A DNA stretch of 64,000 nucleotides from Lonicera japonica (lineage: Eukaryota; Streptophyta; Magnoliopsida; Dipsacales; Caprifoliaceae). Each line of letters starts with the position of its first letter. The stretch's first letter is position 1. Positions 12,862 to 23,808 of the stretch are shown here, in pieces. Location of the stretch: assembly GCA_021464415.1 (NCBI GenBank), contig CM038469.1, positions 9,774,501 to 9,838,500 on the forward strand, written 5' to 3'. A program made the position numbers and the translations under genes. The notes under the pieces are model-generated. The model made no database searches. It was not told where the DNA came from and saw only the letters and a list, made by a program, of their open reading frames with translations.

Positions 12862-13105
12862 GTGAAGTTCGGAACATTAATGTGTAAAGCTAGCTAGACT
12901 TTGATCATTAGTCTTAAAGTTTTAGAATATCATTGTGTAAGGCTGGCTAGACATTGATCTCGAGTCTTAGTTCAAGGAAGCTAGATCTCGGATGCTAGTC
13001 GTTGAGTTCGAAACATCAATGTGTAGAACTCGTTAGACATTTGATGCAAGTCGTAGAACTTGGAATATTAATATGTAAAGCTCGCTATACTTTTGGTCAT
13101 AAATA
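12862..13105 (+). repeat. Four ~60-85 bp imperfect repeats upstream of the LBD pseudogene
   Basis: Repeats built on GTTCGGAACATTAATGTGTAAAGCT(A/C)GCTAGAC recur at about 12868, 12925, 13007 and 13058. They end about 300 bp before the ATG of the captured gene. A TCATAAATAG sequence at about 13097 could be a TATA box. Confidence 0.65.
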
Positions 13106-13400
13106 GTTTGACTCTATTCGGGCATTTTTCAACTCTTTATTTCATATATACATATATATATATTTTTTTTTCTTTTTTTTTCTTCTTCTTTTTCGAGATT
13201 CTCCTTGTCGGACGCTCCTCTCCCTCTTCCCTTTTCAGACAACTTTCCCTTCTTTTCCTAACTCGAAATCCTTGCTGTTATCCCTTCTCCCTCTTCATCT
13301 TCCTCGAGACCCAATCCATTTTTTCCATGACCATCCATTTCTTCCAACGCAATTTTTCTCTTTTGTAATACAGTTTTTCTTACAAAAGTAAACCAAAATA

Positions 13401-14251
13401 ATGTCGAGCACTCACCGTTTTATAGGTCCTCCATGTGTGGCTTGCGCTTATAGCCACAAGAGATGTCCTCTATCTTGCGAATATGCTAAAATTTTTTGAA
13501 ATGTGATTGATCGTCAGGATTATCACACAATCTTCATTGTTTTTGGGGTGAGGAACGTTGCATCTTTTTTGCAAGATGTCCCTGAAGATCAACATCTTGA
13601 GACTCTTAGTTCATTTCTTCTTGAAGCCACGGCGAGAATCGAGAATCCCATTAGAGGCTGTACTACTCTCCTTGCTTCTCTTGAACAGAAAGTGGAAGAG
13701 TTACAAGTACGGGTGATGGCATTAGAGGCTCGGTTAGAAGGGGGTCTTCCTGCGTTAACTCGTTATGCTCCTTTGCTCCTCTTGGAGGTTCCTCGAGGTT
13801 CCCTTCGTCGGCAGAAAATAACATGCCTGATGCTATTCCGACTGCTGTGAATCTTCCAGAACCTGTTCCAAGAAGTTTTTTAAGGCTTCTTATGTCGAAA
13901 GAGGGTGTACAAGATATCCTTTCGACTACCACGAATCTTATAAAAAATTAGGCTTTTTCGATTGAAGTGGATTTGCCGTCATTTTCGAATCTGTCCTATT
14001 ACCAGGCTGCCTCAGACGCCTTTCACCGGGTTACCTTGGACGCCTATCACCACGCTATCTTGGACGGTATTTTATCTCAATTTTTGCAAGATGGTTTTAT
14101 TGCAGAGGTTGCTGAACCAACGAGCCCTGACTGGACAGCTTTAGAGGATATAGGACGTGATTTTTCTGATCATTCTTCTTTTGATTTCAGTACAATTTTG
14201 AATTTTAGTGCTGATGATCTTCAGATTCTTCAGCCTTTTTTGAGTGACTAG
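13401..14251 (+). pseudogene. Captured LOB-domain (LBD) transcription factor gene, degraded
   Basis: LBD proteins are plant-specific DNA-binding regulators of organ boundaries. From ATG 13401 the frame gives a CX2CX6CX3C zinc motif (CVACAYSHKRCPLSC), stops at TGA 13497, and in the same frame continues with the GAS-type block (FGVRNVASFLQDVPEDQ), ARIENPIRGC and a leucine-spaced coil (SLEQKVEELQVRVMALEARL) up to about 13780. A frameshift there moves the reading to another frame (PDAIPTAVNLPEP), which meets TAG at 13949 and goes on to 14251 with an acidic C-terminal tail. Total about 283 codons, a normal LBD length. No intron is visible. It lies antisense to the host LTR element. The LOB block order leaves little doubt about the family, but the exact subfamily is not assigned. 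Confidence 0.85.
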
Positions 14252-14427
14252 ATAATGTACATCTCTAGTGAGAGCTTTGTACAAACGTTCCGGAGATGTT
14301 CCACTTGTGATTGTTTAAAGTATGCCTTTTTTTTGTAGACAGCTTTCCAAAAACTTCCGACTTTAAAATCTGTGCTAGAGGCCTCTTGTCCCTTCTCCCC
14401 GACCTATATGGTGATAGGGATTTTTTT

Positions 14428-14640
14428 GAAGTCGTTGGTCTCTTAAAAGAAAAATTTGTTCTTTTTAGCTAAGTCTTCAGTAGAGTCATGCCCCCTTCTG
14501 ACTTAGGCAAATTATGACAATTTTCTCATTTAAGTCCTTGGTTTCTTAAAAGGAAAATTTGTTCTTTTTTGGTAAGTTTTGAGTAGAGTCATGCTCCCTT
14601 CTGACTTAGGCAAATTCTGACAATTTTCTCACTTATTACC
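14428..14640. repeat. Tandem pair, ~113 bp period
   Basis: GGT(C/T)TCTTAAAAG(A/G)AAAATTTG to TTCTGACTTAGGCAAATT(A/C)TGAC is repeated twice with a few changes, immediately 3' of the LBD pseudogene. Confidence 0.75.
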
Positions 14641-14907
14641 AGGAAACGTCAACATTTTGGTTTCTGCACCAGTGGTGCAGCAATAGATGATCATTCTGAG
14701 CCAGATCTCTTTGGGCTGAGGTGGTCTTTCGGTTGTCTGACAGTCTTCAAAATCATATTCAGCTTTGTGGAAGTTTGATATCCGCTGAAAATTTCTTTAA
14801 TTTCTTTCTTGTGGTTTGTCGGATGAACTTGATAAAAATTATATTCAATTGTAATATTTTTTTTTTGAAGCTTGTTGATTTTACCTGATTTTTGAATGAT
14901 TATGCGC

Positions 14908-15330
14908 CTGTAAATATTGAGCTAGTGTAGGCCTGCGGGATTTTCGCATTTTTTGTTGCAGCAACATTGTATCGTCCTTTTGAACCCCGAGATGGCCAAA
15001 TTTGAAAAAATCTTGAACTGAAAAGTTCTAGCTCTTGAAATTTTCTTCAAAATGGACTCAAGAAGAGAATAATTTAGAATTTTGAGCAAGAAGTTATGCA
15101 CCCAATAATATTGAGCTGCCGTAGGCCCGCGAAATTTTTGCCTTTTTCGTTTCAGAAAGTTTGTATCTCCGTTTTGAACCCTGAGATGGCCGAATTTGAA
15201 AACGGCTTGAACTGAAAAGTTGTAGCTCTTGAAATTTTATCTAAAATGGACTCCAGAATCTTATAATTTGGCATCCTGAGTAAGAAGTTGTCCGCTTGAG
15301 AATATTGAGCTACGTTCACCTGCGGAATTT
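14908..15330. repeat. Tandem repeats, ~194 bp period, 2.2 copies
   Basis: AATATTGAGCTA/GC starts near 14913, 15108 and 15301. Shared words include GAGATGGCC(A/G)AATTTGAA, GAACTGAAAAGTT and AGCTCTTGAAATTTT. This is the 5' untranslated zone of the minus-strand LTR element. Confidence 0.8.
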
Positions 15331-15390
15331 GGAATTTTTGTACCGAAAATTCACTTGTAATTTCTAAAGAACGAGAGCTTTAGAGAGCTT

Positions 15391-15413
15391 ATCATTCCCA
15401 CAGACGGCGCTTA
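15391..15413 (-). other. Primer-binding-site region
   Basis: Minus strand, immediately after the LTR end TTAGCA: TAAGCGCCGTCTGTGGGAA. The GGCGCCGTCTGTGGGAA form recurs at this place in plant LTR elements. The exact tRNA is not assigned. Confidence 0.55.
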
Positions 15414-16304
15414 TGCTAATTCGGCAGTACATCCTCCTTTCGTGTGTGCTTGCTTTGTATTAGCTCAAAGGCAATCAATTTGGATGATAATACAAGCTAC
15501 CAATCTCTCTCTCTATAATTTCCTTAATTCTATTTATAAGTATAGAATTAGGATTACCAATCTCTCTATAATTTCCTTAATTCTATTTATAAGTATAGAA
15601 TTAGGATTACAAATCTCTCTCTATAATTTTCCTAATTCTATTTATAAGTATAGAATTAGGATTATAAATATTTTAAGAAGATGAATAAAATATATAGGAG
15701 AGAAAGTGTATATTTTGGGTGAGAAGAATTGTGTATTTTGGTGGTTTGGCATGTTTTTGGTGTGTTTTTTGTTGTGTTGAATGAATGAATGAGGGGACGT
15801 ATTTATAGGTAAATGTAGAATGGCAAAAAAGTAAATTTGATAAAAATGAGGGGCAAAAAGGTAATTTAAAGAAAGTGTAGAAAATTATGGAGAGAAATAT
15901 TTATTTGAAGAAAAGTGAGGAATGGAGTGAAATATTTATTTAAAGAAAGTGTAGAAAATTATGAAGAGAAATATTTATTTAAAGGAAAGTGATGAATATT
16001 ATGGAGTGGAATATTTATTTAAAGAAAAGTGAGGAATGGAGTGAAATATTTATTTAAAGAAAGTGATGAATATTATGGAGAGAAATATTTATTTAAAGGA
16101 AAGTGATGAATATTATGGAGTGGAATATTTATTTAAAGAAAAGTGAGGAATGGAGTGAAATATTTATTTAAAGAAAGTGTAAAATATTATGGAGAGAAAT
16201 ATTTATTTAAAGAAAGTGTAGAATATGAGTAAAATATTTATTTAAAAGAAAGTGTAAAATATTATCTTTGTAGGCCAATGATAAAATTATTTTTTACCCC
16301 ATCA
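15414..16304 (-). repeat. LTR (5' LTR by minus-strand reading)
   Basis: Partner of 11787-12681, with the same internal hairpin units and GAAATATTTATTTAAAGAAAGTG units. Differences are few and mostly small indels in the repeat units, implying a fairly recent insertion. Confidence 0.9.
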
Positions 16305-16493
16305 GATGTCAAACTCAAGTTGACGAATTTCTTGGGTTGAGTCGCGGATTAAGTCGCTATCTTTAAGGCATTTCGCAACTTTACCCTCTTTGTGCAAGCA
16401 GTTCACCATGTCATGCAGCCCCAGGATAAAACAGCCTAGAAATTCAACTTCTGTCTCGACTTTCTTTGCCCTAAAGATAGGCCGATAATACAC
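16302..16493 (-). other. Unrecognised ORF fragment abutting the LTR
   Basis: A 63-codon minus-strand frame squeezed between two LTRs. Its TGA stop is the first three bases of the LTR (TGATGGGG read on the minus strand), so the element may have inserted into coding sequence. The predicted peptide is charged and shows no motif I recognise. It may equally be chance. Confidence 0.25.
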
Positions 16494-16510
16494 ATATAGA
16501 TTCTAACACT

Positions 16511-17081
16511 TGCAAATTTGGGGGTTCTTGTAATGAAACAAGTAGAGAAGAAACATTCTTTCATAGGAAAGTTCATACAAGAAAGATTCCCGCATCATCT
16601 AATTGAATGTAACAAAATTTGTTTCTTCTCTTTCAGAATGAAGAGTTGATATTGAGACTATTAGTCTCATCTTCAAAGCTATTTTTTTTCTAAGAATGAA
16701 CTTAAAATATATTGGATATAGAAAAACTATTTTAGATGAAAATGGTTTCTTTGTATTGAGAGAAAGATATAATAATCTTGTAAAAGAATAATAGCTCATT
16801 TTCTTTTTTCCATCTCCCAACATATATATATATATATATCACCATTAAACCATTTATTAAATATATCACCATTAAACCATTTATTAAAATAAATGAGTCA
16901 TTAGAACAATGGTTATAAAACATTAAAATTGTTTTAATAGGAGATAATAAGAAACAATTTAATATTTTGTAACCGCCACATAATGAAAGCATAAATAAAA
17001 TAATAAATATTTTATTTTCTCAAATCTTTCAATAAAATATACTTGTGAATTTTTTTTTAAAAATACACACAAGTTCTAACA
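16511..17081 (-). repeat. Probable lone LTR of a copia-type element, minus orientation
   Basis: On the minus strand a purine tract (AAATGGGGGGT, 17082-17092) is followed by TGTTAGAACTTGTGTG, the usual copia LTR opening, and about 570 bp later by a CA end near 16511. It contains a short (TA)n tract near 16823. No second LTR was found in the window. Confidence 0.5.
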
Positions 17082-18898
17082 ACCCCCCATTTGTATTTCC
17101 AGAAAATCATTGAGCAAGATGGCATAGTCATGTACATAAGATAAGATGTTTTTCGACTTGAATCTTACCGTAGCGGAAATGATTCAATTTTTACTAGAGT
17201 GACAAAGTGTCTTGAACTCTATTCTTGACAGCACCCGCGTACACAACTATTACTATAGTGGTCTAAAGCCGGTATTATACGGCCATGTGCTTCTTTCCCG
17301 GTCTAATGAATGTTTTAGAAAATTTTGCCCAAAATTTTCATTAAAGCCGCCTCACTTTAACATTCATATAGGTGAGTCCTATCAAGAATACTCTTGTAGC
17401 TAGGTATCCCACTCCACATGGAGATATAGTCCTCATTAAGATTTGAAAAACAACTTAACCTTTTATAACGTTTTAGGATATCATACTCATAGGGATTGAC
17501 TTTGAGTTAGTTTCAATTTGCGTGGTTCACATATCACCCACGTGACTTCGTTTTTCCATTTGAATCTATATCTTGGGATCTCCAATCCATAGGTTGGGTA
17601 TCCATCACGAGTGACTCATTTCTTAATGGGCTTTTGTCACATCCCTTTTTTTTAGTGTAGCACACCATTCCGCACTAGTCCTTTTATTAAAGGATTAGCT
17701 TGCTTCTTTTTAGTCTCAAATAATCCACTCTTACAACCAATAAACGAAAATTATTTAACTGTGTTGCTCTTGTTGTTACAATAACTGTTATATATATTTG
17801 CAATAGCTGCAACTTTATTGCTATGGATTAATGCGACTGGTATCTATCTCTCTCATATAGGGGTACCTATCTAGCAATTGGCTCTTTGACCATGATGCCT
17901 CCTTACTAGCATTAACTAGTAAAAACCAAATTGCTACCATCATCGCTATTTCCTTTTAGAAAAGCAGAAAACATTTTATTAGGTTCGTGTTTGTATAAAT
18001 CATGATCCTTCTGATAGCACATTAGTACTTCGTACTAGGTCTACGGGATAATTTACATTGTACTTCCATTTCTAAATCATATGCAACTCAAACTTTTAAA
18101 ACAACAATCAATTGGTGGAATCAATATTCAAACAATAAAATAATCACCAATTATCTTCACTTATAATGCATATCACAATATGTTGTTCTTCAATAATATA
18201 TAGCATTTTATTCATATGGAGTACTTAAAATGGTTCATAATTAACCAAGGTTAATTTCTTAATAAAAGAAATTTCACCAAATGACCTAGTAATAAACTCA
18301 CTAGTTTTTTTTCTTTGAAAAACTTTCATGCTAAAGCATTTTAGTGAATGGGCTTGGTTTAACACAACAAGTGTTAGAAACAAACATCAATATCATTTAC
18401 CCATAAACTCATAATACTATAAACATGTTCGTAAACTCAACGAAACATGCATTCATCAAGTTAAATGATCCTAATTTTTTAATAGGGTTCAAATATATCC
18501 ATCACATGTTGCTTAAATAGAAACCCCCACTGTTTTTTATCACCCCCATTATCCTTCTATTTCTAAAACTTGTAAAATATGAGCATGCCTTCAAGAAATC
18601 AATATATTGTATGATATGCAATATACGTACTCAATGTAAATATGAATATAACAGAGCTAGTACCATAATTCAACATACGAATAAGTTTAGGAATACAACA
18701 TTCATTTCTTTTCTAGAGAGTACATGGCTTTTTAAAGTCATGCAAGGTCTTAAACGTATTGGCTTAATTCCTTCGACGAAAAACATTTTAATATGTAATC
18801 ATTGGTGCGTCATGGTGCATTATAAAGTTCGCATTCAACCAAAAGAGCTTATGAAGATCTTGTGATTGATTTCTTGTAGTGGTAAGCTTGGTAAAATT
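17082..18898 (-). other. Non-coding interior or 3' UTR-like remnant of the copia element
   Basis: 1.8 kb next to the polypurine tract without retroviral domains. The short frames at 17212-17403 and 18611-18865 (plus strand) show nothing recognisable. Text such as GGTTGGGTATCCATCACGAG suggests LTR-element UTR sequence, but I cannot prove the family. Confidence 0.4.
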
Positions 18899-19824
18899 GT
18901 TAAGATTCATATCTAGGTAGTAAGTAAAAATCCATGGTAGATTGTGTTTTAAAGTTAAGTTTTGCACCTTTTAAAGGGTAGATCGGTACACAAATTGCAA
19001 ATGTGTATCGGTCCGGCACTATTTAATAATTTTCATGGAAAACAGTTTTCTCGAAATGGTGGACTGGTACACATTTCTCTTGGTGGACCGATCCGGTGGT
19101 TAATGGTGGACCGGTACACACTTTGCTAATGTGTACTGGTCTGGCAAGGTTTTTGGGCCTTGATTTTTTTATCGTAAAATCTTATCTGTTGGCTTATGTT
19201 TCCTTATTCAAAAAGAAAAACTGACTCAATTCTTTCTTATAAATTAAACCCCTTGCCCAGAGTTCATTAACGCTCTTTACTTAATCAATTTACACTCTTT
19301 TCAAGAGCTTTTTCCATTGCACCACCACCTAGGGTTTGAATCTACCTTTATGCCAAATTGATTGTTCTTTTTCAAGTAAAAAGATCCCGAACCCGTTACT
19401 AAAGCGCGAGGCTATCTAGGAGATCGGAGCGAGTCTAAGGCGTGTGATATGCTGTGTTCCAAATTGAGAGATTCGATGAGGAAACTACTGCACTAGAGGT
19501 TACTTTTAGAGTTATTCTAGAGCGAGTCAAGATTTGTACGTCTAGTCGGTTAGTGATTAATCAAGTTTTGTACCTCTGTGATCTTAATAATGAATTGTTT
19601 GTTGAGGATTAGTCCTGCACTGCAAGGATACCTCATTATATCTTGTCTTGATTATCTGTGATTGAATGTTTGCTTTTCATGTGCATGCTATACAAGATTT
19701 AACAAGCTTTCTGAATTAAAATATGTTAGACTCATAAGTTTAAATTCTGCCACGTTGAGAAATTGGATTTCCAGAGCATAATATATCTAGGTTAATTCCC
19801 ACCACATGTGTTCATAGTTTTTCA
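18899..19824 (+). repeat. Copia 5' LTR (left border approximate)
   Basis: Probably TGTTAAGATTC at 18899 to TTTTTCA at 19824, ending two bases before the PBS. A TATA-like CTTATAAATTAAACC lies near 19227. Upstream of it are three copies of GGACCGGTACACA-like or GGACCGATCCGG words (19010-19140), direct and inverted. Confidence 0.6.
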
Positions 19825-19826
19825 AT

Positions 19827-19838
19827 TGGTATCAGAGG
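19827..19838 (+). other. Primer-binding site, initiator tRNA-Met type
   Basis: TGGTATCAGAGG, complementary to the 3' end of plant initiator tRNA-Met, the standard copia primer. Confidence 0.9.
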
Positions 19839-19893
19839 GTTTTTCCTTAATTTGCTAGGAAGATATTGACTTAGGTTTTTCTCTGAGTTTAGT

Positions 19894-21753
19894 ATGGGTA
19901 GAGGCGAGTCTTCTACTCATATCTTAGATGGCTATAATTATCCTTACTGGAAAGCTAGAATGCGCAGTTATCTTAAATCCAAAGATGAATGCGTATGGCT
20001 AGCGGTTCAAACTGATTGGTTAGCCCCGACAATCATATCCACTATAGATAATATAGTTAGGACTACACCCAAACCAGATAATCAATGGTCAAAAGACGAA
20101 TTGGAATTCAGAAGGCTTAAACGCAATCAAAAGTCATGTTACTGAGGATGAATTTAAAAAGATAGCCACGTGTGAGACCTCAAAAGAGGCGTGGAAAATC
20201 TTACAGGTGATTTATGAAGGAACTAGCACTGTCAAAAACTTTAAAATCCAACGTTTAACTGCTAAATTTGAAACGACTAGGATGAAAGAGAATGAAACAA
20301 TCACCGAATTCCACAGCATGTTAAAAGACATAGTAAATTCTTTATATAACATAGATGAGATCATCCCTGAACATCGAGTTGTTAAGAAAATACTTAGGTC
20401 TTTACCAGATCGTTTCATTCCTAAAATAACTGCTATTGAAGAGAGCAAAGATTTAAATTCTCTAAAAGAAAATGAACTTTTAGGATCCTTTCAAACCTTT
20501 GAAGCTGATGTGCTCTTAAAATCATCATTCCAAAAGAAGGACAAAAACATTGCCTTCAATGCTCAACAATCCCATAATTTTGATGTTGACAATGATGATG
20601 ATGACCTAGACCTTAATGATGAGGAGATGGCCATTTAGCAAAAAATCTGGGAAAATTCCTTAGGTTGAATAAAAAGTTCAATAATTGTTGTAATAAACCT
20701 AATGGAAATAATAACAAAGGCGGACCATCGAATCAAAGAGGCAATTATGGGTAAAAACCGTAGTTTGGGAATAAAAGCGCTAGAAAAGATGAGTGCTATG
20801 AATGCCATGGGAAAGGTCACTATGCTTCGGAGTGTGCCACAAAACTCAACAAGCTTAGAAAGGCGAACCAAAATAACTGTTCCATGAATGCAACTCTTAG
20901 CGATGATAAGGAAGGTTCGCAATCCCATGAAGAGCAGCAATATACTGCTTTTGTCGCGAGTCTAGGACAATCTTCAATTCCTTCTGATTCTAAGGAAGAA
21001 CAGATCATCGATTCTAACTCATCTCATAGGTCAGATGATACTTTCGATGATGATCATAAAAAAGAACTTGATTTTCAAACGGCCTATGACAAGATGTGTG
21101 AAGAGATGGTTAAGACCAAGAAGAGAAACATCAAATTAAACACTAAGTTAAAAATTTTTGATAAAAAGATGGATCTCTTGAGAAAGTGCCAAGGTTTAAT
21201 CGAACTTTTAAAATCCGAGAAAGAAACACTCTTAGTCAAAGTTTCTAAGGTTGAATCTTCAAGATTGTCGCTACTTGAAGAAAATAAGAAGCTCAAAGTC
21301 GACCTTACTTCCCTGGGTAAAGACAAAGAAAGCCTCGTGTCTAAAATTCAAAATCTTGAAAGAGAGTTAGAAGAGGCTAAGTCTGTTAAGGTTGAATTTA
21401 AGACTAGGTCGGAAAAACTTGATAAAATTTGGCTAGGACCAGTCCACTACTCGAATGATAGAGTATGTATAGGATTTGACAAATATAATCCTTCCAATTC
21501 CCAAGCAAAGCCTATATTTGTGAAACCTGAAGAAACAGAAAAATCTACTCCCAAAGCTCAAAATTCTAGGACTTTTAAATCGCATAATTCAATTCCTCGA
21601 AATTCCAGAGCTAAGAAACCCACTCCTAAGAAAACTCAAAATAAGATGAACTTCCAGCCATATCTTTACACTCATTGTCACAAGAAGGGTCACTTGAAAG
21701 AGTACTGTTATCAACTTAGGAGTCCATCATATGCCTTTAGACAATCAAACTAA
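19894..21753 (+). pseudogene. Copia gag (frameshifted)
   Basis: Begins MGRGESSTHILDGYNYPYWK, the usual copia gag opening. The frame is lost near 20130-20145, resumes at about 20150-20638 in a second frame (gag UBN2-like helices: RMKENETITEFHSMLKDI), then shifts again to the frame with a CX2CX4HX4C zinc knuckle at 20794-20835 (CYECHGKGHYASEC). It continues through a coiled-coil stretch at 21060-21420, rich in Lys/Glu/Leu. A second knuckle near 21670-21710 has lost its first cysteine (YTHCHKKGHLKEYC). Ends at 21753. Would form the virus-like particle. Inactive here. Confidence 0.85.
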
Positions 21754-21984
21754 GGCCCACTGGCTAGTTTTGAGGAGCATCTTTCATACTTGGTCAATAA
21801 ATCTGAGTATCTCATTAAGAATCTAGAAATGGCGTTTTTCCCTAGAAAGAATCTTAACAAAAGAAAGACCAAAAAAATCAATAACACCAAACCCCTTCAC
21901 AAAGTCAATCCAAATCCAAGCAAATTTGGGTAAGGAAAGGCTCCAATAAGTGTTATGTGATTCATATTGCTCTCAAAGCTCAAA

Positions 21985-23808
21985 ATACATCTCTCTGGTA
22001 TTTTGATAGCGGTTGTTCTAGACATATGACTAGAGACTAAGCACTTTTCTCTAACATAACTGAGAACAAGGAAGGTGCAGTGACATTTGGGGATCGGAGT
22101 AAATCGAACGTCCTTGGGAAATGAACTATTTCCATATCCAGTTTCCTAACTTTAAATGACATTATGTTTGTGGAAGGGTTAAAAGCTAATCTCATTAACA
22201 TAAGTCAGTTGTGTGACAATATCTTCGCGTAAACTCACTACAAAAGAATGTGTGATTCTTAATTTTGATGGAAAGTGTGTTTTACGTGGAGAAAGATTCC
22301 TGATAATTGCTACTACATATTACCTCAGTTGACCGCAGTCTGCAACAATGCTACACTTAATCAAGGTGAATTGTGGCATCAACGTCTAGGCCATATGAAT
22401 TCCAAGGATCTAAAAATCTGCCTAAAAAGGGTCTAGTATGTGGCTTACCTTCACTAAGAGCACCTTCATCTGAAGTATGTGGGACGTGTCAAAAAAGGGA
22501 AACAAATTCACAGTCCACATAAGAAGTTTGGATTTCTTGCCACTTCTCGAATTTTAGAATTACTCCATATGGATCTCATGGGTCCTATGCGAACAGAAAG
22601 CCTAGGTGGCAAGAAATACATACTAGTGATGGTTGATGACTTTTCCTTATTTTCTCTTGTTCGATTCTTGCCGAAAAAGTCAAATGCTAGTGATTCCATC
22701 ATCATTGCCATTAGGTTGATTTAAAATTAGAAAAATCTCTCCGTTACCTGCATTCGCAGTGATAATGGTGGAGAATTTGAAAATTCAAATCTTATCGAAT
22801 TTTGTGATTAACAAGGAGTTAAGCATGAATTATCATTTCATTGGCACCTCTAAACCACAAACTGCACCTCGCACTCCATGACAAAATGGCATTGTTAAAA
22901 GAAAGAACATAGCCATTTAAGAAATGGCTCGTTCTATGCTCCTTGGAAAACAAGTTCCTAGGAGATTCTGGGCCGAAGTAGTTAGTACTGCATGTCACAC
23001 TATGAATAAGGTTTATCTCCGTCCAGGTACAAATCAAATTCCTTACGAAATTTGGAATGGAAGAAAACCAAATTTAGCCTATTTTCGTGTCTTTGGTAGT
23101 AAATGTTATATCCTTAAAGATCATGGAAATCTAGGGAAATTCGATTGCAAGAGTGATGACAAAATCTTTCTAGGCTATTCTCCTACTACTAGAGCTTATC
23201 GGGCATTTAATCTAAATACACACAAATTATTGATTTATCAACATTGTTGTAAATGAAAAAGTTGTGTGTAAGTTCAATGAGCCTCAAGGAGAATTCACAA
23301 ATGTGTTCGAGTCCAGTGACGAAAGTGAATCTAAAAGTGAGACCGAAAGCAAACATGAGACTGAAGCTCATGGTGATGATAATGTAGCATCCTCCTTAGA
23401 TGTTAATTCAACCCTGGCTTCTCATTTAGAATCAATTCACTTTGGAGAAACCTCATCACTGGATGATGATGTATCTCTTTCTCGGGTTCAAAACTTGTTG
23501 ATACCTCCAAAATCATTGGACATCTTTCTACCGGTGTCAAAACACGCGCCCAAATCAGGAATGAATTGGCTAATCACTGCTACATTTCTCAAATTGAACC
23601 TAAGACCATCAAAGAAGCTCTTCTTGATGAAAATTGGATCATGGTCATGTAAGAAGAATTACTTCAATTCGAAAAGAATCAAGTGTCGGAGTTAGTTCCT
23701 TATCCTAAAGATACTAATTTTATTGGAACCAAGTGGATTTTCAAGAATAAGTTAGACGAACATGGTTCCATAGCTAGAAATAAGGCGAGGTTAGTAGCAC
23801 AAGGTTAC
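21985..23808 (+). pseudogene. Copia pol: protease, integrase, RT start (multiple stops)
   Basis: Protease-like WYFDSGCSRHMTRD at about 21998-22040 (DSG catalytic triplet), then stops. The gag-pre-integrase motif LWHQRLGHM is near 22370. The integrase core begins HMDLMGPM near 22566 with the first Asp and IRSDNGGEFEN near 22750 with the second; the region around the catalytic Glu is scrambled by indels. The integrase C-terminal part is open at 22924-23256. An acidic linker is open at 23264-23695. RT starts GTKWIFKNKLDEHG near 23727 and is cut after ARLVAQGY at 23808. Confidence 0.88.

Larger units (their letters stand above)
11787..16304 (-). mobile_element. Non-autonomous LTR retrotransposon (LARD-like) carrying a captured LBD gene
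   Basis: Two near-identical direct repeats of 895 and 891 bp flank 2.7 kb of interior with no gag or pol. On the minus strand the LTR runs TGATGGGG...TTAGCA. A PBS-like GGCGCCGTCTGTGGGAA follows the right-hand LTR and a purine-rich tract precedes the left-hand LTR, so the element reads right to left. No matching target-site duplication flanks it (left AGCGCTTA, right GATGT). The seven bases GCGCTTA outside the left LTR equal those outside the right LTR, hinting at recombination between copies. Confidence 0.8.
18899..23808 (+). mobile_element. Degenerate Ty1/copia retrotransposon, truncated inside RT
   Basis: Order is 5' LTR, tRNA-Met PBS, gag with zinc knuckle, protease, gag-pre-integrase, integrase and the start of reverse transcriptase, the copia order. 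Reading stops abruptly after the ARLVAQGY motif at 23808, where an Athila-type LTR begins. The rest of RT, RNase H and the 3' LTR are not in the window. Many stops and frameshifts mark an old copy. Confidence 0.9.

Noticed and set aside
13093..13368. 91-codon plus ORF upstream of the LBD pseudogene
   Set aside because: Phe-rich translation of a pyrimidine tract; more likely leader sequence.
18611..18865. 84-codon plus ORF just before the copia LTR
   Set aside because: No recognisable motif, AT-rich context, and no partner exons or promoter.
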